A stretch of DNA of 64,000 nt from Rhodospirillaceae bacterium (GCA_022843945.1 JALHMR010000015.1:49302-113301); one strand, 5' to 3'. Counted from the first letter of the stretch, positions 17,403 through 26,865 are shown. Notes: generated by a model not told the origin, from the letters alone. Program-made: numbers and translations.

Positions 17403-18200
17403 ATGACGAAGATCCGGCTTGATCGCCTGAAGCCGCCGACGCCCTGCGCTGACCAGGACGACTATGAGCGGCGGCTCAAGAAGCTGCAGTTCAAGATGCT
17501 GTCGATCCAGCAGGCCTACGTCCGGACAAACCGCCGGGCCGTCATCGTCTTCGAGGGCTGGGATGCCGCCGGCAAGGGCGGAACCATCAGGCGGCTCACC
17601 GAGACGCTCGACCCGCGCCTTTTCCAGGTCTGGCCGGTCGGCGCGCCCACGCCCGAGGAGCAGGGTCGGCACTGGCTCTACCGGTTCTGGATGAAGCTGC
17701 CCGCGGCCGGCACGGTGGCGATCTTCGACCGCTCCTGGTACGGGCGCGTCCTGGTCGAGCGCGTCGAGGGCATCGCGACCCGAGGCGAATGGCAGCGGGC
17801 CTTCGACGAGATCAACGAATTCGAGAAGACGCTGACCGACGACGGCGTGCGTCTGGTCAAGGTCTTCCTGCACGTGTCGGCCAGAGAGCAGCTGGAGCGC
17901 CTGGCCGAGCGGCTGGAAGATCCCTATAAGCGCTGGAAGCTCGCCGTGGCCGACCTGCGCAACTATGGGCACCGCGAGGCCTATATGCGGGCCATGCACG
18001 ATATGTTCGATCGCACCTCGACCCGGGCGGCCCCGTGGACAGCGATCCAGGCGGACAAGAAGTGGATCGCCCGCGTCGTGGCCCTGGAGGCGATCACCGG
18101 CGCGCTCGCCAAGGGTATCGATATCCGCCCGAAACGGGTCGAGCCCGGCTTGCGCCGCGAAATCGAGGCCCTGATCCGGCGCCGGAAGAAGAAGCTCTAG
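17403..18200 (+). CDS. Polyphosphate kinase 2 family protein
   Basis: A 265-residue PPK2 family kinase. The Walker A-like motif EGWDAAGKGG is at residues 51-60, Walker B IFDRSWYGR has D109 and R110, and the lid region (YKRWKLAVADL, RNYGHREAY) follows. PPK2 enzymes move phosphate between polyphosphate and nucleotides, so they may regenerate ATP or GTP from stored polyP. It starts 15 nt after the dppF gene and may be cotranscribed. It ends convergently, its stop overlapping that of the next gene by two bases. Confidence 0.88.
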   Translation: MTKIRLDRLKPPTPCADQDDYERRLKKLQFKMLSIQQAYVRTNRRAVIVFEGWDAAGKGGTIRRLTETLDPRLFQVWPVGAPTPEEQGRHWLYRFWMKLPAAGTVAIFDRSWYGRVLVERVEGIATRGEWQRAFDEINEFEKTLTDDGVRLVKVFLHVSAREQLERLAERLEDPYKRWKLAVADLRNYGHREAYMRAMHDMFDRTSTRAAPWTAIQADKKWIARVVALEAITGALAKGIDIRPKRVEPGLRREIEALIRRRKKKL

Positions 18201-19321
18201 ACCGTCCGCGTCGTGGCGATCAGCCAGTCGACGACTTCGCGCAGCGCCGCCACCCGACGCAAGCCCCGCTGCCGGGCCTCGCCATAGATGGCGAGTTGCC
18301 GATGGGCGCTGGTGCCGCGCGTCAGGATGCGGCGGGCCAGCTCGATCTCGGCCTCGCATCCGAAATGGGCGATGTCCTCGGCGACCAGGCCGAGCAGGGT
18401 GGCGAAGGCGTCGCGAAAAGGGATCAGGCGCCGCTCCCGCTCGTCGACGAAGCCTTCGTCAATGCCGTAGCGCTGCGCCCGCCACTTGTTCTCGTCGACG
18501 ATCAGGGAGGTAATCGCGGACCAGTCCGCGTGCAGGTTCGGCTGGCGCCAGAGGGCACGGCCCAGGCAGCGATAGAGGGCTGCGATAGCAATCGTATCGT
18601 CGAGGTAGGTGCAGCTGTCGGCGACGCGCAGCTCGAGGGTCGGGAAGCGCTTCGACGGACGGATCGCCCACCAGACGTAGCTGGCATCCGGGATGATGCC
18701 GGCCTGGGTCAGGGTCTCGATATAGCTCGTATAGTCCTTGCCGTCGCGCAGCAGCGGCGGCAGGCCGGTGCGCGGCAGCTCGTCGTAATGGGCCAGCCGA
18801 TAACCCATCAGCCCGGTGCGCTGCTTGTTCCAGAACGGCGACGAGGTGCTGAGCGCCAGCAGGTAGGGCAGGAACGGAGTCATGCGGCTCATCACCTCGA
18901 CCCGGCGCTCGGGATCGGGCAGCTCGAGATGGATGTGCAGGCCGCAGACCAGGTTGCGCCGGCCGATCATGCGCAGATCGTCCATCAGCAGGTCGTAGCG
19001 CGGCTTGTCAGTCTGGCGCTGCTCCGACCATTCGGCCAGCGGATGGGTGCCGGCGGCCACGATCGCCAAGCCGTGCTCCGCTGCGGCCTGGACCACGCCA
19101 CGGCGCAGCTGGGTGAGCTCCTGGCGCGCCTGCGCCAGGGTCGAGCAGACGCCGGTCGCCACCTCGATCTGCGACTGCAGCATCTCATGAGTGACGCGGT
19201 CGCCCAGGATTTCGAGGCTGCGCGCCATCATCTTCGGCGGCATGCGGCGCAGCGTATTCCTCGTTTTCGGATTGGTGACGAAGTATTCTTCCTCGACACC
19301 GATCGTGAAGTTTTCCGCCAT
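18197..19321 (-). CDS. YbdK-type carboxylate-amine ligase (GCS2 family)
   Basis: A 374-residue ATP-grasp-like ligase of the glutamate-cysteine ligase 2 family. It begins FTIGVEEEYF, the diagnostic motif of YbdK proteins, followed by CGLHIHLEL and WWAIRPSKRFPTLELRVAD. YbdK has weak glutamate-cysteine ligase activity in vitro; the physiological substrates are not settled. I chose MAENFTIG at 19321; the longer frame to 19513 overlaps the divergent gene. It lies divergent from the N-formylglutamate amidohydrolase gene. Confidence 0.85.
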   Translation of the reverse strand: MAENFTIGVEEEYFVTNPKTRNTLRRMPPKMMARSLEILGDRVTHEMLQSQIEVATGVCSTLAQARQELTQLRRGVVQAAAEHGLAIVAAGTHPLAEWSEQRQTDKPRYDLLMDDLRMIGRRNLVCGLHIHLELPDPERRVEVMSRMTPFLPYLLALSTSSPFWNKQRTGLMGYRLAHYDELPRTGLPPLLRDGKDYTSYIETLTQAGIIPDASYVWWAIRPSKRFPTLELRVADSCTYLDDTIAIAALYRCLGRALWRQPNLHADWSAITSLIVDENKWRAQRYGIDEGFVDERERRLIPFRDAFATLLGLVAEDIAHFGCEAEIELARRILTRGTSAHRQLAIYGEARQRGLRRVAALREVVDWLIATTRTV

Positions 19322-19418
19322 ATGTGCTCCGCCACAGACTTTCAGCGCCTTAGATGTGGGGGCGGCGCGGTACATCGAAGGGGAGCGATTTGGGCCTAGC
19401 CGAAAGGGATAGGCGGCG

Positions 19419-20291
19419 ATGACGGCTCCGTTAACGCCGTCGCGCGTGCTGGTGCGCCACGACCCGGTCGGCGAGCCGGCGCCGCTGGTCCTCGACAGCC
19501 CGCACAGCGGCATCGACTACCCGGCCGATTTCCGCTGCATCGTGCCGCTCTCGGTTCTGCGCATGGCCGAGGACACCCATATCGACGACGTCTTCTCGGC
19601 CGGACCGAGCCAGGGGGCGACCCTGATCGCGGCGCTGTTTCCGCGCAGCTACATCGACGTCAATCGCGAGGCCCTCGATATCGATGCGGACCTGCTGGAG
19701 GGCCCGTGGCCCGAGCCCCTGAAACCGGGCGAGAAGACGAGGCTCGGCATGGGGCTGATCCGCCGCCTGGCGCAGCCCGATATCGCCGTCTACGACCGCA
19801 AGCTGTCCATTGCCGAGGTCCAGGCTCGCATCGACCGCTATTACATGCCCTACCACGCGGAGCTCAAGGCGGCGCTCGACCGGGCCTATCAGCGCTTCGG
19901 CGGGGTCTGGCATCTCAACTGCCATTCCATGGGCTCGCAGGGCAGCGCCATGACTCCCGACGGCACCAAACGCCGGCCGGATTTCGTGCTCGGGGATCGT
20001 GACGGCACGACCTGTGGCGCGGCCTTCACCGAGACCGTCTATCGCTGGCTGAAGGGCCGCGGCCACCGGGTGACGATCAACGATCCCTACAAGGGTGTCG
20101 AGCTTGTCCGCCGCTATTCAGATCCCGCCCGGCGCCGGCACAGCCTGCAGATCGAGATCAATCGCGCTCTCTACATGGACGAGGAGACCCGCGCGCCGAA
20201 TCGCGGCTATGCGGCGCTGAAGGCCGAGATGTCGGCGCTGATCGCCCATCTTGCCGGGTGGACACGCGCGGCGCTGCATCCGTATGCTTGA
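19419..20291 (+). CDS. N-formylglutamate amidohydrolase family protein
   Basis: A 290-residue protein of the FGase family. It carries the LVLDSPHSGIDYP motif with the metal His, SYIDVNREALDID, NCHSMGS and a C-terminal LQIEINRALYMDE. In histidine breakdown the enzyme (HutG) releases formate from N-formylglutamate. There are no other hut genes here, so another N-formyl or peptide substrate is possible. Formate release would connect with the formate dehydrogenase encoded 19 kb away, but that link is speculative. Confidence 0.82.
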   Translation: MTAPLTPSRVLVRHDPVGEPAPLVLDSPHSGIDYPADFRCIVPLSVLRMAEDTHIDDVFSAGPSQGATLIAALFPRSYIDVNREALDIDADLLEGPWPEPLKPGEKTRLGMGLIRRLAQPDIAVYDRKLSIAEVQARIDRYYMPYHAELKAALDRAYQRFGGVWHLNCHSMGSQGSAMTPDGTKRRPDFVLGDRDGTTCGAAFTETVYRWLKGRGHRVTINDPYKGVELVRRYSDPARRRHSLQIEINRALYMDEETRAPNRGYAALKAEMSALIAHLAGWTRAALHPYA

Positions 20292-20447
20292 GCACGCTTG
20301 AGTGGTTTTGTCGCTGCGTAAACGCACGTGCGCGCCCTGAATTTTCCGCGATAGTGCCCCCAAAAAACCACAACCCTCGGTTACGCTTATTCGATATGTG
20401 CAATCTCTGAGAGAAGCGGCCGCGCGATCCGACAAAAGGGGGGCATC

Positions 20448-21182
20448 GTGGCGAGCAGGAGACAGCGGGCGGCTGCCGAACTCGATGCGCATGGCATCCC
20501 GTTTCTGCGCGCTCTCAACCGCGCGGTCATTCGCTTCGGCGGTCCGGCAGGCGATCCGGGGCCGGTGCTCGACGACCTGGTGACGACCTTCGGCGATCTG
20601 CTCGACACGATCTATCGCGCCTGTGCGGCAGCCGATCACCCGGACGCCGCCGCCTTCGCCAGATGGCCGGAAGAACGCAAGCTGCGTGTCCTGGCGGCCC
20701 GCTGCAGGTTGTTCTGCAGCACCTATGACGAGGTCCTGTCCATTGTGGCCGCGCGCAACCGGCTGCGGGCCCATACTGACCTGCCACCCCTGGCGTTGCG
20801 CTGGTCACGCCCGTTGAACGAGAGCACGGCTCGCGGCGGGGTGACCTATGTCGAATGGCGCCGCAGTATCCGTTACGTGCGGGAAGGCGAGCCGCTGGTC
20901 CTGGCGGGATGGGAGATGCGCGCCATCGCCCGCACGCTATGCGCGGCGGGGGACGAGCTTCTCGCCCAGGGTGTCAGGAAGATCGGGGGGCGGCGCGGAT
21001 CGCCGGCCGCACTGCCTGGCGCGGTTCGGCTGGCGCAGGACCCCGAGCGGCGCGATCAGGGGGCGAACTGCTCCTTGAGAACCCGCTCCTCGAGGTTGTT
21101 CTCGGGATCGAAGAGCAGGGTGAGGCCGATGGTGCGGTCCTCCTGCACCTCGACGCGGGCGACGTCGCGCACCTCGTTGTGA
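20448..21182 (+). CDS. Hypothetical protein with an end running into nadK
   Basis: The frame encodes 244 residues from a GTG at 20448 preceded by AGGGGGG. Residues 1 to about 200 look like a real mainly helical protein ([50 protein letters not shown]). The last ~42 residues lie antisense to the 3' end of nadK and are Arg/Ser-rich, like an accidental extension. The natural stop may have been lost. No family was recognised. AT-rich DNA upstream (20300-20400) could hold a promoter. Confidence 0.45.
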   Translation: MASRRQRAAAELDAHGIPFLRALNRAVIRFGGPAGDPGPVLDDLVTTFGDLLDTIYRACAAADHPDAAAFARWPEERKLRVLAARCRLFCSTYDEVLSIVAARNRLRAHTDLPPLALRWSRPLNESTARGGVTYVEWRRSIRYVREGEPLVLAGWEMRAIARTLCAAGDELLAQGVRKIGGRRGSPAALPGAVRLAQDPERRDQGANCSLRTRSSRLFSGSKSRVRPMVRSSCTSTRATSRTSL

Positions 21183-21817
21183 TCGGCGGTGGCACTCACC
21201 GGGCGCTTGTCGCGCTCCAGGATCTCGAAGGTGACCTTCGCCGTGCGCGGCAGGAGCGCGCCGCGCCAGCGATGCGGCCGGAAGGCGCTGATCGGCGTCA
21301 AGGCCAGCAGGTCGGCGCCCAGCGGGATGATCGGGCCGTGCGCCGAGAGGTTATAGGCGGTGCTGCCGGCCGGGGTGGAGACCAGCGCGCCGTCGCAGAT
21401 CATCTCCGGCAGGCGCTCGATGCCGTCGACCAGGATGCGCAGCTTGGCCGCCTGGCGCTGCTGGCGCAGCAGCGAGACCTCGTTGATGGCCAGCGCGCTG
21501 CGCTTGCCGCCGCGCGATGTGGTCACCGTCATGCGTAAGGGATGCAAGGTGACCTTCTGAGCCCGTTCGAGGCGCCGGGTCAGGCCCGCGACGCGATATT
21601 CGTTGAGCAGGAAGCCGACGCTGCCGCGATGCATGCCGAAGATCGGGATGTCACGGCCGAGGTAGCGATGCAGGGTCTGCAGCATCAGGCCGTCGCCGCC
21701 CAGCGCCACGATGATATCCGCCTTGTCCGGGCCCACCTGGCCATAGCGTTTGGCCAAGGTACGACGGGCGTCGCGGGCGGCCGGCGTCTCCGCCGCAACA
21801 AAGGCAAGTCGAATCAT
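21056..21817 (-). CDS. nadK: NAD kinase
   Basis: A 253-residue NAD+ kinase, forming NADP+ from NAD+ and ATP. The GGDG motif is in [10 protein letters not shown], the NE dipeptide in ALAINEVSL, and the active-site loop is [18 protein letters not shown]. Length suits the compact alphaproteobacterial form. It begins 36 nt downstream of the TSUP gene, so may be cotranscribed with moaA and that gene. Its 3' end overlaps the convergent hypothetical gene by 127 nt. Confidence 0.92.
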   Translation of the reverse strand: MIRLAFVAAETPAARDARRTLAKRYGQVGPDKADIIVALGGDGLMLQTLHRYLGRDIPIFGMHRGSVGFLLNEYRVAGLTRRLERAQKVTLHPLRMTVTTSRGGKRSALAINEVSLLRQQRQAAKLRILVDGIERLPEMICDGALVSTPAGSTAYNLSAHGPIIPLGADLLALTPISAFRPHRWRGALLPRTAKVTFEILERDKRPVSATADHNEVRDVARVEVQEDRTIGLTLLFDPENNLEERVLKEQFAP

Positions 21818-21853
21818 GGCGGGAGTATAGCGGTAGTCGGGTGCAGTGCCATC

Positions 21854-22597
21854 CTAGGCCTCGGTCAGCGCCCGGATGACCAGCGAGGAACCCGAGGCGA
21901 TCAGCATCAGGTAGAGCAGCCGCAAGAACTGCTCGCGCGACAGGCTGAGCGTGATCTTGTGCCCCAACCAGGTGCCGATCAGCATCGCCGGGGCGAAGGC
22001 CGCCGCCAGCCAGAGCAGCGAGCCGTCGGTGTAGACGCCGGCGATGAAGAAGAGGATCACCCGGGTGACGGTGGCGAAGCCGATGAGCGTGGTCACGGTC
22101 GCGCGGATCGCGTCCTTGTCGTCGACCCGGCGGCTCAGATACATGGCGTAGACCGGCCCGCCGCTGGCGAACATCGAGCTGAACATGCCGCCAAACAGGC
22201 CGAAGGGCAGGACCCAGGCCTGGTGGATCTTGTGGCGCACCGCGGGGCCGATCAGGCTGTAGAGGGCGTAGCTGAGACAGAAAAAGCCGAGGGCCAGCAT
22301 CATGTAGCGGGCTGGCAGGGTGAGCAGCAGGGCGACGCCGGCGAGGCTGCCGATGACCATCAGTGGCGCGAGGTAGGCGAGCTCGCGCTTGGCGATCTTG
22401 TCGCTTAGGCGGAATCCGCCGGTGAAGGCGGCGAACATGTCGAGCAGCGCCAGCGTCGGCACGATGTCGGCCACCGGCATGAGATGCGCGAGGATCGGTG
22501 CGGTAAGCAGGGCGGCGCCGAACCCGGCGAGGCCGAAGACGGTGTAGCCGACGATCAGGGTCGGAATCGCGACGGCGAGGGCGCCCCAGTCCAGCAC
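21854..22597 (-). CDS. TSUP/TauE-SafE-family membrane transporter
   Basis: A 247-residue membrane protein with about seven or eight hydrophobic helices and two family repeats (VFGLAGFGAALLTAPIL and GLFGGMFSSMFASGGPVYAMYL). TSUP proteins move sulfite, sulfonates or other anions across the inner membrane. The GTG at 22597 has GGGGG upstream and lies 23 nt past the moaA stop, so it is likely cotranscribed with moaA. The substrate is unknown; an oxyanion role tied to the Mo region is only a guess. Confidence 0.8.
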   Translation of the reverse strand: MLDWGALAVAIPTLIVGYTVFGLAGFGAALLTAPILAHLMPVADIVPTLALLDMFAAFTGGFRLSDKIAKRELAYLAPLMVIGSLAGVALLLTLPARYMMLALGFFCLSYALYSLIGPAVRHKIHQAWVLPFGLFGGMFSSMFASGGPVYAMYLSRRVDDKDAIRATVTTLIGFATVTRVILFFIAGVYTDGSLLWLAAAFAPAMLIGTWLGHKITLSLSREQFLRLLYLMLIASGSSLVIRALTEA

Positions 22598-22620
22598 GTG
22601 AAGGACCCCCGGGACCGGCG

Positions 22621-23643
22621 TCAGCCGCCGGTGACGCTCATGTGACGGGGGACCGCCGGGCCGGTGTGGCGGCGGTCGATGATGAAGTCGTGCCCTTTGG
22701 GCTTGCGCGCGATGGCCTCGCGGATCGCGCCGTCGAGCACGGTGTCGCTGTCGCTGGCTCGCAAGGGCGCCCGCAGGTCGGCCGCATCGTCCTGGCCCAG
22801 GCACATGTAGAGCGTGCCGGTGCAGGTCAGGCGTACCCGGTTGCAGGACTCGCAGAAGTTATGCGTCAGCGGCGTGATGAAGCCGAGACGGCCGCCGGTT
22901 TCCTTGACCGTCATGTAGCGCGCCGGACCACCGGTCCGGTAATCGCTCTCCTCGAGCGTCCACTTCTCCGACAACCGGCTGCGCACCAGCGACAGCGGCA
23001 GGTACTGGTCGAGACGGTTCGGTCCGATATCGCCCATCGGCATGACCTCGATGAAGGTCAGGTCGTGGCCTTCGTCGCCGCACCAGGCGACCATGCGGTC
23101 GAGTTCGTCGTCGTTCACCCCTTTGAGGGCGACGGCGTTGATCTTGACCGTGAGGCCCGCTTCCCTGGCGGCGCGCAGGCCATCGAGCACGACGTCGAGC
23201 TTGCCCCAGCGGGTGATGGCCGTGAATTTCGCCGGATCGAGCGTGTCGATCGAGACGTTGATCCGGCGCACGCCGGCCTCGCGCAGCTCGCCGGCATACT
23301 TGGCGAGCTGGCTGCCGTTGGTCGTCACCGTCAGCTCGTCGAGCGCGCCGCTCTTGATGTGGCGGCCGAGACCGCGGAACAAGCTCATGATATTCCGCCG
23401 CACCAGCGGCTCGCCGCCGGTCAGGCGCAGCTTGCGCACGCCGAGGCGCACGAAGGCCGAGCACAGGCGGTCGAGTTCCTCGAGCGACAGCACGTCGGCC
23501 TTGGGCAGGAAGGTCATGTCTTCCGACATGCAGTAGACGCAGCGGAAGTCGCAGCGGTCGGTGACCGATACGCGCAGGTACGAAATCCGCCGCTGGAAGG
23601 GGTCGATCAGCGGGGGAGCGGAGCTGGGTGCCGAAGCGTCCAT
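22621..23643 (-). CDS. moaA: GTP 3',8-cyclase, molybdenum cofactor biosynthesis
   Basis: A 340-residue radical SAM enzyme converting GTP to 3',8-cyclo-H2GTP with MoaC as partner, the first step of molybdopterin synthesis. The N-terminal radical SAM cluster is C-x3-C-x2-C ([11 protein letters not shown]), the C-terminal cluster motif is [14 protein letters not shown], and the chain ends in the Gly-Gly tail needed for activity (VTGG). The ModE-like palindrome at 23701-23726 lies 58 nt upstream. moaC, moaD and moaE are not in the window. Confidence 0.95.
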   Translation of the reverse strand: MDASAPSSAPPLIDPFQRRISYLRVSVTDRCDFRCVYCMSEDMTFLPKADVLSLEELDRLCSAFVRLGVRKLRLTGGEPLVRRNIMSLFRGLGRHIKSGALDELTVTTNGSQLAKYAGELREAGVRRINVSIDTLDPAKFTAITRWGKLDVVLDGLRAAREAGLTVKINAVALKGVNDDELDRMVAWCGDEGHDLTFIEVMPMGDIGPNRLDQYLPLSLVRSRLSEKWTLEESDYRTGGPARYMTVKETGGRLGFITPLTHNFCESCNRVRLTCTGTLYMCLGQDDAADLRAPLRASDSDTVLDGAIREAIARKPKGHDFIIDRRHTGPAVPRHMSVTGG

Positions 23644-23700
23644 GCCTGAACCATAGCGCCCCTGCCGGGGAAAATCACCCCCTCGCGCGGTAGGGAAATA

Positions 23701-23726
23701 GCGTTATGCCCGACAGGACATAACGC
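23701..23726. promoter_or_regulatory. Predicted ModE-type operator
   Basis: A perfect inverted repeat: GCGTTATG, ten bases, CATAACGC. The core CGTTAT-n12-ATAACG is 24 nt long, the same length and end sequences as the E. coli modA operator as I recall it. ModE is the molybdate-sensing regulator. The site lies in the 128-nt gap between the divergent moaA (58 nt away) and ferredoxin-MBL gene (45 nt away), so it could control both. No modE gene is visible in this window. Confidence 0.7.
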
Positions 23727-23771
23727 CTATCCGGGGTGTGAAAGGCGACGTTCGGGCCTATATTCGAGCGT

Positions 23772-24656
23772 ATGGCCGATGCAGGACGCCGTCTCTCCGA
23801 CAACGCAGCCGGGGATTTTTTCGTCGATGCCACCTGCATCGACTGCGGAACCTGTCGCCGGGTGGCGCCGGACAGCTTCGCCGAGGGCCGGGGAGGCTCG
23901 CGCGTCCATCGCCAGCCGGACAGCGCCGGGCAGGTGGAACGCGCCCGCATGGCGCTCGTGGCCTGCCCGGTCGCCGCCATCGGCACCGAAGCTAGGCACG
24001 ACCTCCAGGACGCGCGCCGGGCGTTTCCCGAGCCGATCGAAGAAGATGTCTACTTCTGTGGGTGGGCTTCGCCGCGATCCTATGGCGCGGCGAGCTACCT
24101 GATCCGCCGACCTGCCGGCAACGTCCTCGTCGACTCGCCGCGCTTTGCCCGGCCGCTTGTCGAGCGCCTCGAAGCGCTCGGCGGTGTCTCGCTGATGGTC
24201 CTGAGCCACATCGATGACGTCGCCGACCACGAAGCGTTCGCCGCCCATTTCGGCTGCGCCCGGATCATTCACCGCGCGGATGCGCAAGGGACGCTGGCCG
24301 GGGCCGAGCGGCTGATCGACGGCAACGCGCCGGTGAGCCTCGCCGACGATCTGACGCTCATCCCGGTCCCCGGCCATACCGCAGGCTCGGTATGTCTTCT
24401 CTATCGAAACCACTTCCTGTTCACCGGCGATCATCTCGCCTGGGACACCGACCGGCGACGGCTGGAAGCCTGGCGCGACTACTGCTGGTTCGACTGGACC
24501 GCGCAGACCGCCTCGATGCGGCGGTTGCTCGACCAGCACTTCGAATGGGTGCTGCCGGGACATGGCGATGCGGTGAGCCTGCCGGCGGCAACGATGCGCG
24601 CCGCACTCGGCGACTGCGTCAGGCGTATGGAAGAGCCGGCGCGCCGCGCCGGCTGA
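23772..24656 (+). CDS. Ferredoxin-metallo-beta-lactamase fusion protein
   Basis: A 294-residue two-domain protein. Residues ~15-70 form a single [4Fe-4S] ferredoxin module: C22, C25, C28 (CIDCGTC) and C65 (ACPVAAIG). Residues 95-290 form an MBL-fold domain, but the usual HxHxDH reads HIDDVADH (H146, D148, D149, D152, H153), so one metal His is Asp; H202 (PGHTAG), D220 (TGDH) and H264 (PGHGD) are kept. Similar fusions occur in cyanobacteria and plants without an agreed function. It is divergent from moaA across the ModE-like site and convergent with the HdrA-like protein gene. Confidence 0.8.
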   Translation: MADAGRRLSDNAAGDFFVDATCIDCGTCRRVAPDSFAEGRGGSRVHRQPDSAGQVERARMALVACPVAAIGTEARHDLQDARRAFPEPIEEDVYFCGWASPRSYGAASYLIRRPAGNVLVDSPRFARPLVERLEALGGVSLMVLSHIDDVADHEAFAAHFGCARIIHRADAQGTLAGAERLIDGNAPVSLADDLTLIPVPGHTAGSVCLLYRNHFLFTGDHLAWDTDRRRLEAWRDYCWFDWTAQTASMRRLLDQHFEWVLPGHGDAVSLPAATMRAALGDCVRRMEEPARRAG

Positions 24657-24659
24657 CGT

Positions 24660-26726
24660 TCAGGAATCGAACTTGCGCGGCGGGCTGGCGGGCGGGCGCG
24701 CGGCTTCACGAACCGCCTGGGCGTCGCGCTCGCGCAGGTAATCCTCGGTCGTGCGCGGGTTCGGCCGCGCCGGGCCGGCGAAGGGATCGATGCCGCGCTC
24801 GTGTTGGATGACCAGCCGGCAGTCCTCGCACATGCGGATGCGCTCGGTGGCGCTGCCGTCCTGGAACATCCAGTGCTTGCCGGAAAGCTTCTCGATGACC
24901 TTGTCGATGGCGCCGCGCATGCCAAAGGCCTTGCCGCAGCGGATGCACTGGGCCGGCGCCTCTTCCTTGACGACGACCGGTGACTTTGCCGTTTCCGTGA
25001 GATTGAGCCGCGGCTTGAGGCCGATGACCTTCTCCGGGCAGGTCGCCTTGCACAGCCCGCACTGCACGCAGGCATCCTCGATGAAGCGCAGCATCGGCCA
25101 GTCGGGATTGTCGATCAGCGCGCCGGTCGGGCAGGCGCCGACGCAGGACAGGCAGAGCGTGCAGCCCTCGACGTTGACCTCGAGCGTGCCGAACGGCGAG
25201 CCCGGCGCCAGCGGCAGGATGTCGACCGGGGCCGGAGCCACCGAATGCAGATGCCGCAAGGCGAGCAGGGTGGTGCCGCGCTTGTTGCCGCGCGCCGTGA
25301 ACGAGCCGGCCCGGGGCGGCGTCGGCGCGGCACCGCCGTAGAGCTCGGCCTCGACGGCGTCCGGGTCGGCCTCGTCGATGACGCTGACCCGGCCGGCGCC
25401 GTAGCCCAGGCCGCTGAGCGCGGTCTCGGCGAGACCGATCTGCGTGGCCAGGCCGCCAAGCTCCTCGCGTTGGCGCGGATCGACGATCAGGCGGATCTGC
25501 GAGGCGCCGTAGGCGAGCGCCGTGGCGAAGAAATCGAAGCCGAGCTGGGTCACCGCCTGGACGCGGAACGGGATGACATTGGCCGGCAGGCCGCGGCCGT
25601 GGCGGGCGAGGGTGGAGAGCATCTCTTCGCCGTGGCCGTCATGGGCGAGCAGGACGGCAGCCGTGCCGCCGGCCTGGTTGTAGGTCGACAGGATGGTCTG
25701 CAGCCGCTCGTAGAGGAAGTCGCGCGGCGGCAGGGCATAGGTCGCCGCACCGGTCGGGCAGACCGCGGCGCAAGAGCCGCAGCCGGCGCAGACATAAGCG
25801 TCGATGGCGACATGATCGCCATTGGGCGTGATGGCGCCGGTCGGGCAGACCTCGAGGCAGCGCGTGCAGCCCGTCTTCTTGCTCCGGCTGTGGGCGCACA
25901 GGCCGGCATCGTAGGCGACGTAGGCCGGCTTCTCGAACTCGCCGGACATCTCCACCAGCTCGAACAGCGCCTTCTGCACGGCGACGGGGTCGCGCGGATC
26001 GGCCCGCAGGTAGCCGTCGCGTTTCTCGTGGGCGGTGAACAGCGGCGGGTCGCCGGTGATATCGAGGATCAGGTCGCAGGTCGACGAGGCGCCGTCACGC
26101 GGGTGCTCGAAGCGCAGCGCGCTGCGCGAGGAGGGCAGCGCGGGGGCGTAGTCGTTGACCACCACCTCGAAGGCGCCGAGATGACCCTTGGCGGCGGAGA
26201 CGGTGCCGCGGAACACCGGGACATCGGCCAGGCGCGGCGGCACGACGTCGGCGGGACGCGAGAGCAGGACCGTGCAGTCGAGCCGGTCGGTGATCTGGCG
26301 CGCGGCCTCCACGGCGACCTCGTCCTTGCCGTAGATCAGGGCGACGCCGGCCGATTTGAGGGTCAGGCTGGGCGTCGGCGGCACGTCGAGAGCGGCTTCG
26401 GCGAGAAGGGCGGCGATCTTGGGCAGGGCGCGCGCCCCCTCATCCGACCAGCCGGCATGCTCGCGGATGTTGACGAAGGTGAGATCGGTATCGAGTCCGA
26501 GCTCCGCCCGCACTTCGGCGAACAGTGGCGCTTCCTGGGTGCAGGCGACGACCACCGGCAGGCCGGCCTGCACCGCGCGCTCGAAATTGGCGAGCTGGCT
26601 GCGGCAGAGCAGCGTGTTGACGTCCATGCCGGGCTCCGCGCCGCAGGCGCGCGCCAGCGTCTTGCCGTCGATCGGCATCGTGCCGTTGCAGTCGCAGACG
26701 AGGACGGTCTTGCCGTTGATCTCCAT
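24660..26726 (-). CDS. Multi-cluster iron-sulfur protein with HdrA-like N-terminus
   Basis: A 688-residue protein. The N-terminal ~120 residues (CDCNGTM at 11-17, TLLCRSQLANFE, VACTQEAPLF, VNIREHAGW) resemble the N-terminal domain of heterodisulfide reductase subunit A. The following part looks like a decayed Rossmann domain without a GxGxxG motif. Then come paired [4Fe-4S] motifs (GCTRCLEVCP, CAGCGSCAAVCP), a spacer, another pair (GCTLCLSCVGACP, CVQCGLCKATCP) and C-terminal CxxC pairs (CIRCG, CEDC). It probably passes electrons in the formate/Mo region, but its partner is unknown. Similar genes occur beside formate dehydrogenase operons in other proteobacteria, as I recall. Confidence 0.75.
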   Translation of the reverse strand: MEINGKTVLVCDCNGTMPIDGKTLARACGAEPGMDVNTLLCRSQLANFERAVQAGLPVVVACTQEAPLFAEVRAELGLDTDLTFVNIREHAGWSDEGARALPKIAALLAEAALDVPPTPSLTLKSAGVALIYGKDEVAVEAARQITDRLDCTVLLSRPADVVPPRLADVPVFRGTVSAAKGHLGAFEVVVNDYAPALPSSRSALRFEHPRDGASSTCDLILDITGDPPLFTAHEKRDGYLRADPRDPVAVQKALFELVEMSGEFEKPAYVAYDAGLCAHSRSKKTGCTRCLEVCPTGAITPNGDHVAIDAYVCAGCGSCAAVCPTGAATYALPPRDFLYERLQTILSTYNQAGGTAAVLLAHDGHGEEMLSTLARHGRGLPANVIPFRVQAVTQLGFDFFATALAYGASQIRLIVDPRQREELGGLATQIGLAETALSGLGYGAGRVSVIDEADPDAVEAELYGGAAPTPPRAGSFTARGNKRGTTLLALRHLHSVAPAPVDILPLAPGSPFGTLEVNVEGCTLCLSCVGACPTGALIDNPDWPMLRFIEDACVQCGLCKATCPEKVIGLKPRLNLTETAKSPVVVKEEAPAQCIRCGKAFGMRGAIDKVIEKLSGKHWMFQDGSATERIRMCEDCRLVIQHERGIDPFAGPARPNPRTTEDYLRERDAQAVREAARPPASPPRKFDS

Positions 26727-26865
26727 GGCCTGACCATAGCGATGGGCGCGGCACTATTCACCCGTATTTTTGCCACGCTCGCCCCCAAGGGCGACCCAAG
26801 ACGCAGCGCGGGACGGCCGGTATACTCCGCCACCATGCGGGTGGACTATCGGCGGGTCGTGAACA

